Source: Pedobacter sp. BS3 (lineage in GTDB: Bacteria; Bacteroidota; Bacteroidia; Sphingobacteriales; Sphingobacteriaceae). Taken from it: a DNA stretch of 64,000 nucleotides. Location of the stretch: contig NZ_VTRT01000007.1 in NCBI RefSeq assembly GCF_008274585.1, positions 1 through 64,000 of the forward strand, written 5' to 3'. The position numbers were made by a program, and so were the translations under genes. Below the pieces are notes generated by a model. The model was not told where the DNA came from, searched no databases, and was given only the letters and a program-made list of their open reading frames with translations. Shown one piece after another: positions 59,672-64,000 of this stretch (positions within the stretch are counted from its first letter, which is position 1; each line of letters starts with the position of its first letter).

Positions 59672-59719
59672 ATGGCAGGTCCTGCAAAAGGAAACCACCA
59701 TCATAAAACAATAAAATGA
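59672..59719 (+). CDS. 15-codon His-rich ORF coupled to rpsH
   Basis: ATG GCA GGT ... ends TGA, reading [15 protein letters not shown]. Its stop overlaps the rpsH start (ATGA). Too short to judge by composition; the exact 4-bp overlap and the position between a repeat insertion and rpsH suggest it may be translated and drive re-initiation on rpsH. Could equally be chance. Confidence 0.35.
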   Translation: MAGPAKGNHHHKTIK

Positions 59720-60117
59720 ATACAGATCCAATAGCAGATTATCTTACAAGAGTAAGGAATGCCATTAAGGCCAACCACAGGGTTGTAGAAATTCCTGCAT
59801 CAAACCTCAAAAAGGAAATTACCAAAGTACTTTTTGACAAAGGTTACATCACGAACTACAAGTTTGAAGATGGTGTGAACGTACAAGGCGTAATTAAGAT
59901 CGCTTTGAAATATCATCCGATAACAAAAGTTCCTGCTATTCGCACATTAACCCGTGTGAGTAAACCAGGTTTGAGAAAGTATGCAGGTGTTGAGAAAATG
60001 CCACGAGTATTAAACGGTTTAGGGATCGCTATCCTGTCTACTTCTAAAGGTGTTATGACCGATAAAGAAGCCAGAAACCTGAATATCGGCGGCGAAGTTT
60101 TGTGTTACGTATATTAA
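59716..60117 (+). CDS. rpsH: 30S ribosomal protein S8
   Basis: 133 residues: [99 protein letters not shown] core 16S rRNA-binding protein; in E. coli it also represses the spc operon. Complete. Its start overlaps a 15-codon ORF, and it is separated from rpsN by inserted repeats. Confidence 0.98.
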   Translation: MNTDPIADYLTRVRNAIKANHRVVEIPASNLKKEITKVLFDKGYITNYKFEDGVNVQGVIKIALKYHPITKVPAIRTLTRVSKPGLRKYAGVEKMPRVLNGLGIAILSTSKGVMTDKEARNLNIGGEVLCYVY

Positions 60118-60135
60118 TAACAGGAGAACTTAGTA

Positions 60136-60693
60136 ATGTCAAGAGTAGGAAAAGCGCCGATAGCTATACCAGGTGGAGTAACTATCAACATATCTAACGA
60201 TAATCTGGTTACTGTGAAAGGCCCTAAAGGCGAATTGTCACAGCGTATAGACGGCGATATCACCGTTAGCCAGCAAGACGGACAATTGCTGGTAAGCCGT
60301 CCGTCAGATCAGAAACGTCATAAGGCCCTTCATGGCCTTTACCGTGCCTTATTATTTAACATGGTAAAAGGTGTTACCGAAGGATATAAAACCGAGCAGG
60401 AGTTAGTGGGTGTGGGTTACCGTGCCACCAACCAGGGAAATACGCTGGATTTGGTTTTAGGATATTCTCACCACTACGTGTTTGAGTTACCCAAAGAAAT
60501 TAAGGTAACCACTACTGCCGAAAAAGGTAAAAACCCAACAATTATTTTAGAAAGTATTGACAAGCAATTGCTTGGTCAGGTTGCTGCCAAAATACGTTCT
60601 TTACGTGCTCCTGAGCCGTATAAGGGTAAAGGTGTTAAATTTGTTGGTGAAGAGTTAAGAAGAAAAGCAGGTAAATCAGCATCTAAAAAATAA
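60136..60693 (+). CDS. rplF: 50S ribosomal protein L6
   Basis: 185 residues: [71 protein letters not shown] and the C-terminal [27 protein letters not shown]. It lies near the sarcin-ricin loop. The KGKGV signature is intact and the length normal. Confidence 0.98.
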   Translation: MSRVGKAPIAIPGGVTINISNDNLVTVKGPKGELSQRIDGDITVSQQDGQLLVSRPSDQKRHKALHGLYRALLFNMVKGVTEGYKTEQELVGVGYRATNQGNTLDLVLGYSHHYVFELPKEIKVTTTAEKGKNPTIILESIDKQLLGQVAAKIRSLRAPEPYKGKGVKFVGEELRRKAGKSASKK

Positions 60694-60698
60694 TCATC

Positions 60699-61049
60699 AT
60701 GGCAAGTAAATTATCTCGCAGAGAGCGAATTAAAAAAGGTATCAGAAAGAGATTAGCCGGATCTGCTGAGCGTCCACGGTTATCAGTTTTCAGAAGCAAT
60801 AAAGGAATATATGCCCAGATTATAGATGATGTTCAAGGCAAAACCTTAGTATCAGCATCGTCTGCATCGAAAGATTTTGCCGGCAAAGGCACAAAGATCG
60901 AGCAATCTAAAGAAGTTGGAAAGCTTGTTGCTGCCAAGGCCCTTGCTGCTGGTATAAAAGACGTTGTTTTTGATAGAAACGGTTATTTGTATCACGGACG
61001 TGTAAAGTCACTGGCTGAAGGTGCACGTGAAGCTGGTTTAAATTTTTAA
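60699..61049 (+). CDS. rplR: 50S ribosomal protein L18
   Basis: 116 residues: [98 protein letters not shown]. It binds 5S rRNA with L5. Complete. A 45-base spacer precedes rpsE. Confidence 0.98.
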   Translation: MASKLSRRERIKKGIRKRLAGSAERPRLSVFRSNKGIYAQIIDDVQGKTLVSASSASKDFAGKGTKIEQSKEVGKLVAAKALAAGIKDVVFDRNGYLYHGRVKSLAEGAREAGLNF

Positions 61050-61094
61050 CGATTCACAGATTACATCGGTGCAATCACACATACACTAAAGAAA

Positions 61095-61613
61095 ATGTCA
61101 ACAATTAATATAAAGAGAGTAAAGTCCAGCGAAATTGAATTGAAAGATCGCCTGGTAAGTATTCAGCGTGTTGCCAAAGTTACTAAAGGGGGCCGTACAT
61201 TCAGCTTTTCTGCCATCGTAGTGGTAGGCGATGAAAATGGTGTGGTAGGTTATGGTCTTGGTAAAGCAAAAGAGGTAACCGAAGCCATTGCAAAAGGTGT
61301 TGATGATGCCAAAAAGAACCTGGTAAAGGTTCCGATCATTAATGGTACAGTGCCTCATGAGCAATATGGTAAATTTTCAGGAGGTTTCGTATTTGTAAAA
61401 CCTGCTGCTAACGGTACCGGTGTTATTGCCGGCGGTGCCATGCGTGCTGTGCTTGAAAGCGCAGGTATTCACAACGTATTGGCTAAATCAAAAGGTTCGT
61501 CAAACCCGCATAACGTGGTAAAAGCTACGGTTGCCGCCTTATCACAATTACGTGATGCCTACACTGTAGCTCAACACCGTGGTGTGGATTTAGGTAAAGT
61601 TTTTAACGGATAA
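61095..61613 (+). CDS. rpsE: 30S ribosomal protein S5
   Basis: 172 residues: [51 protein letters not shown] (double-stranded RNA-binding domain), then [43 protein letters not shown]. It shapes mRNA entry and decoding fidelity. Complete; rpmD follows after four bases. Confidence 0.98.
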   Translation: MSTINIKRVKSSEIELKDRLVSIQRVAKVTKGGRTFSFSAIVVVGDENGVVGYGLGKAKEVTEAIAKGVDDAKKNLVKVPIINGTVPHEQYGKFSGGFVFVKPAANGTGVIAGGAMRAVLESAGIHNVLAKSKGSSNPHNVVKATVAALSQLRDAYTVAQHRGVDLGKVFNG

Positions 61614-61617
61614 TATC

Positions 61618-61797
61618 ATGGCTAAGATCAGAATAACACAAACTAAAAGCGTTATCGACAGAAGCGAACGCCAGAAGAAAACCATGCAGGCTCTGGGTTT
61701 AAGAAAAATAAACCAGTCTGTAGAAGTAGAAGCTACCCCGGCTATTATCGGGATGGTAAGAAAAGTTAATCATTTAGTAGCAGTAGAAAGCATTTAA
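61618..61797 (+). CDS. rpmD: 50S ribosomal protein L30
   Basis: 59 residues, reading [20 protein letters not shown] and then [39 protein letters not shown]. The pattern TKSxIDR...TLxALGLRKxxxxV is the L30 signature. It fits exactly between rpsE and rplO, the universal position. Confidence 0.97.
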   Translation: MAKIRITQTKSVIDRSERQKKTMQALGLRKINQSVEVEATPAIIGMVRKVNHLVAVESI

Positions 61798-61799
61798 TC

Positions 61800-62246
61800 A
61801 TGAACTTAAGTAACTTAAAACCTGCAGCAGGTTCAACTAAAAATAGCAAACGCATTGGTCGTGGTACCGGTTCTGGTCGGGGTGGTACTTCAACACGCGG
61901 ACATAAAGGTGCTGGTTCCCGTTCAGGTACAACAACCAAGGTTGGTTTTGAAGGAGGGCAGATGCCGCTTCAAAGACGTATTCCTAAGGTTGGTTTCAAA
62001 AACATTAACCGTGTTGAATACGTAGGAATTAACCTGGATGTGTTGCAAAGCTTGTCAGAAAAATTTAACTTACAGGCCATTGATTTCGATATCTTAAAAT
62101 CTCACGGATTGGTTTCGAAAAATGATTTGGTGAAGATACTGGGAAGAGGCGAACTTAAAAGCAAACTGGAAGTTAAAGCCCATGCATTTTCAGCTGCCGC
62201 ACAAAAATCAATCGAAGCGGCCGGTGGTGCAATTGTTAAATTGTAA
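61800..62246 (+). CDS. rplO: 50S ribosomal protein L15
   Basis: 148 residues: MNLSNLKPAAGSTKNSKRIGRGTGSGRGGTSTRGHKGAGSRSG, FEGGQMPLQRRIPKVGFKN and the C-terminal KVKAHAFSAAAQKSIEAAGG-type end. A late assembly protein of the 50S. Starts two bases after rpmD; secY follows after three. Confidence 0.98.
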   Translation: MNLSNLKPAAGSTKNSKRIGRGTGSGRGGTSTRGHKGAGSRSGTTTKVGFEGGQMPLQRRIPKVGFKNINRVEYVGINLDVLQSLSEKFNLQAIDFDILKSHGLVSKNDLVKILGRGELKSKLEVKAHAFSAAAQKSIEAAGGAIVKL

Positions 62247-62249
62247 TTA

Positions 62250-63587
62250 ATGAAGAAGCTGTTCACAACGTTATCCAATATTTGGAAAATCGAGGATTTA
62301 AGAGTGCGTATTTTAAACACACTCTTATTTCTTTTAATTTACAGGATAGGCTCATTCGTAGTGCTGCCTGGTGTAGATGCTAATGTGTTACACAATCAGA
62401 AAGCCAAAGAAGGCTTACTCGGGTTGTTGAATATGTTTGCGGGTGGATCATTCTCCCGTGCATCTATTTTTGCACTGGGAGTAATGCCTTACATTTCGGC
62501 ATCTATCGTAGTGCAGCTATTGGGAATAGCCGTTCCACAGTTCCAGAAAATGCAGAAAGAAGGTGAGAGCGGCCAAAAGAAGCTCAACCAGATTACGCGT
62601 TATCTGACTGTAATTATTACAGCTTTACAGGCAGTAGCCTACGTACGCTCTCAAATTACACCTGATGCTAAAATAATGGGCGAGCCATTGTTTACTATAT
62701 CATCAACGTTGATCTTAACAGCGGGTACATTGTTTGTAATGTGGCTGGGTGAGAAGATCACTGATAAAGGTATTGGCAATGGTATCTCACTGATCATCAT
62801 GGTTGGTATTATTGCTTCATTGCCCAGTGGTTTGATCCAGGAATTTGCTTCGCGTATGGAAGGCAACGGAGGATTGATCCCATTCCTGGTAGAATTGATC
62901 GCCTTATTCTTTGTGGTAATATTTACCATTTTAATTGTACAGGGAACACGTAAGATACCGGTACAGTATGCCAAAAAAATTGTTGGTAACAAACAGTATG
63001 GTGGCGTACGTCAGTATATACCTTTAAAAGTAAATGCTGCCGGTGTAATGCCTATCATCTTTGCACAGGCCATCATGTTTATCCCGGCTACACTGGCGCA
63101 ATTTTTCCCGTCTATGCAGGGATCATTCTTAACCCAGCTCAGCAATTACACTTCGGTAGCGTATAATGTTACGTTTGCTATCATGATCATAGCGTTCACG
63201 TTCTTTTATACAGCTATTACGGTAAACCCGGTTCAGATGTCTGATGACATGAAAAAGAATGGTGGTTTCATTCCGGGTATTAAACCAGGTAAAACCACCG
63301 GCGATTTCATTGATGCTGTTATCTCAAAAATAACATTACCAGGATCTATATTTCTGGCTATTATCGCCATACTGCCTTCGTTTGCAAGCAAGTTAGGTGT
63401 AAACAGCCAATTCGCACATTTCTACGGCGGCACTTCATTGCTGATCCTGGTTGGTGTGGTGTTAGATACGCTTCAGCAGATAGAAAGCCATTTACTGATG
63501 CGCCATTACGACGGGTTAATGAAATCGGGCAGGGTGAAAGGTCGTAGTACGCCTATGGCTGCCAACACTGCCGGTCCGGGAATCTAA
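62250..63587 (+). CDS. secY: Preprotein translocase channel SecY
   Basis: 445 residues, ten membrane helices. RVRILNTLLFLLIYRIGSFVVLPGVDA, the plug region GGSFSRASIFALGVMPYISASIVVQLL, IGNGISLIIMVGIIASLP and the cytoplasmic loop RKIPVQYAKKIVGNKQYGGVRQYIPLKVNAAGVMPIIFA are all present. It forms the SecYEG channel for protein export. Standard last-but-one place in the spc operon; map begins seven bases later. Confidence 0.98.
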   Translation: MKKLFTTLSNIWKIEDLRVRILNTLLFLLIYRIGSFVVLPGVDANVLHNQKAKEGLLGLLNMFAGGSFSRASIFALGVMPYISASIVVQLLGIAVPQFQKMQKEGESGQKKLNQITRYLTVIITALQAVAYVRSQITPDAKIMGEPLFTISSTLILTAGTLFVMWLGEKITDKGIGNGISLIIMVGIIASLPSGLIQEFASRMEGNGGLIPFLVELIALFFVVIFTILIVQGTRKIPVQYAKKIVGNKQYGGVRQYIPLKVNAAGVMPIIFAQAIMFIPATLAQFFPSMQGSFLTQLSNYTSVAYNVTFAIMIIAFTFFYTAITVNPVQMSDDMKKNGGFIPGIKPGKTTGDFIDAVISKITLPGSIFLAIIAILPSFASKLGVNSQFAHFYGGTSLLILVGVVLDTLQQIESHLLMRHYDGLMKSGRVKGRSTPMAANTAGPGI

Positions 63588-63594
63588 AGATATA

Positions 63595-64000
63595 ATGGGT
63601 AAAATTCTTTATAAGTCTGCCGAAGAGATAGAGCTTATAAGACAGAGTTCTTTGCTGGTATCTGAAACACTTGCTGAAATAGCTAAAGTTATTGACGCAG
63701 GTGTTAAAACGATAACACTAAACAATCTGGCCGAAACGTATATCCGTGATCACGGTGGTATTCCGGCATTTTTAAACTATAACGGATTTCCGTATTCACT
63801 GTGCATTTCGTTAAACGATCAGGTAGTACACGGCTTTCCGGGAGATTACGAACTGAAAGACGGCGATATTGTATCGGTGGATTGCGGCGTAATACTCAAC
63901 AAGTTTGTGGGTGATTCTGCTTATACATTTGCCATAGGCGAAGTAGCACCTGAAACACTGCGGCTGATGGAAGTAACCAAAGAGTGTTTAACGCTTGGTG
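63595..64000 (+). CDS. map: Methionine aminopeptidase type I (3' end outside the window)
   Basis: The first 135 codons are visible: GKILYKSAEEIELIRQSSLLVSETL, IPAFLNYNGFPYSLCISLNDQVVHGFPGDYELKDGDIVSVDCGVILNKFVGDSAYTF. The His in VVHGFP and the metal-binding Asp residues in VDCG and GDSAYTF are in place. It removes initiator methionine from new proteins. Partial at the right edge; infA, rpmJ and rpsM would be expected next. Confidence 0.96.
   Translation, partial: MGKILYKSAEEIELIRQSSLLVSETLAEIAKVIDAGVKTITLNNLAETYIRDHGGIPAFLNYNGFPYSLCISLNDQVVHGFPGDYELKDGDIVSVDCGVILNKFVGDSAYTFAIGEVAPETLRLMEVTKECLTLG

Overview
The window looks like a chromosomal stretch of a Bacteroidota bacterium, most likely family Sphingobacteriaceae (Mucilaginibacter/Pedobacter-like). 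Evidence: type IX secretion C-terminal domains (type A twice, a gliding-motility type B once), promoters of the TTTG-N19-TAnnTTTG kind, few Shine-Dalgarno sequences, the transcarbamylase-prime (ArgF') arginine pathway, and abundant short interspersed repeats. Placement is from gene content and order, not from a database search.

Layout. 1-11.8 kb: a 5'-truncated secreted beta-helix protein, a methyltransferase, a SirB1-like protein, a holin-like membrane protein, a lytic transglycosylase, a pseudouridine synthase, a lactonase followed by four 205-bp tandem repeats, shikimate kinase, DinB-like, DoxX-like and DUF1599 proteins. 11.8-18.5 kb: folP, an asymmetric heterodimeric ABC exporter with a TetR-type regulator, and an MFS transporter. 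18.5-30.6 kb, all on the minus strand: an essentially complete linear arginine pathway (GNAT acyltransferase, argG, argC, argD, argF', argB, proC, argE-like, argH, plus an aminotransferase). Three small four-helix-bundle genes are lodged between argG, argC, argD and argF'. 31-35.7 kb: YdeI-like protein, an unknown gene, pectinesterase, hisS and a pseudogene. 35.8-41.2 kb: a fluoride-resistance operon led by a fluoride riboswitch (phosphoesterase, enolase, CLC-F antiporter, DUF190, CrcB, UspA and a small membrane protein). 41.4-52.8 kb: cyclopropane synthase, a yeast-TYR1-like prephenate dehydrogenase, envelope proteins and a LytTR two-component pair. 53-64 kb: the S10-spc ribosomal operon from rplC through secY into map.

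The most unusual signal is repetitive. (1) Arrays with strict 7-nt periodicity occur throughout, abutting start and stop codons, between ribosomal genes and even in frame inside coding sequence. (2) Each of the three four-helix-bundle genes in the arginine operon is bracketed by two such arrays that are complementary to each other. The transcript could therefore fold with the gene in the loop of a long stem, as in 23S rRNA intervening sequences, which encode the same protein family. (3) A second, palindromic 36-39-bp element family has entered argB, argF' and argC (twice) without breaking the frame, adding 12-13 residues each time, and also sits between ribosomal genes. (4) A 113-bp MITE has 21-bp terminal inverted repeats and a perfect 8-bp target duplication. 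No tRNA, rRNA or CRISPR array was recognised.
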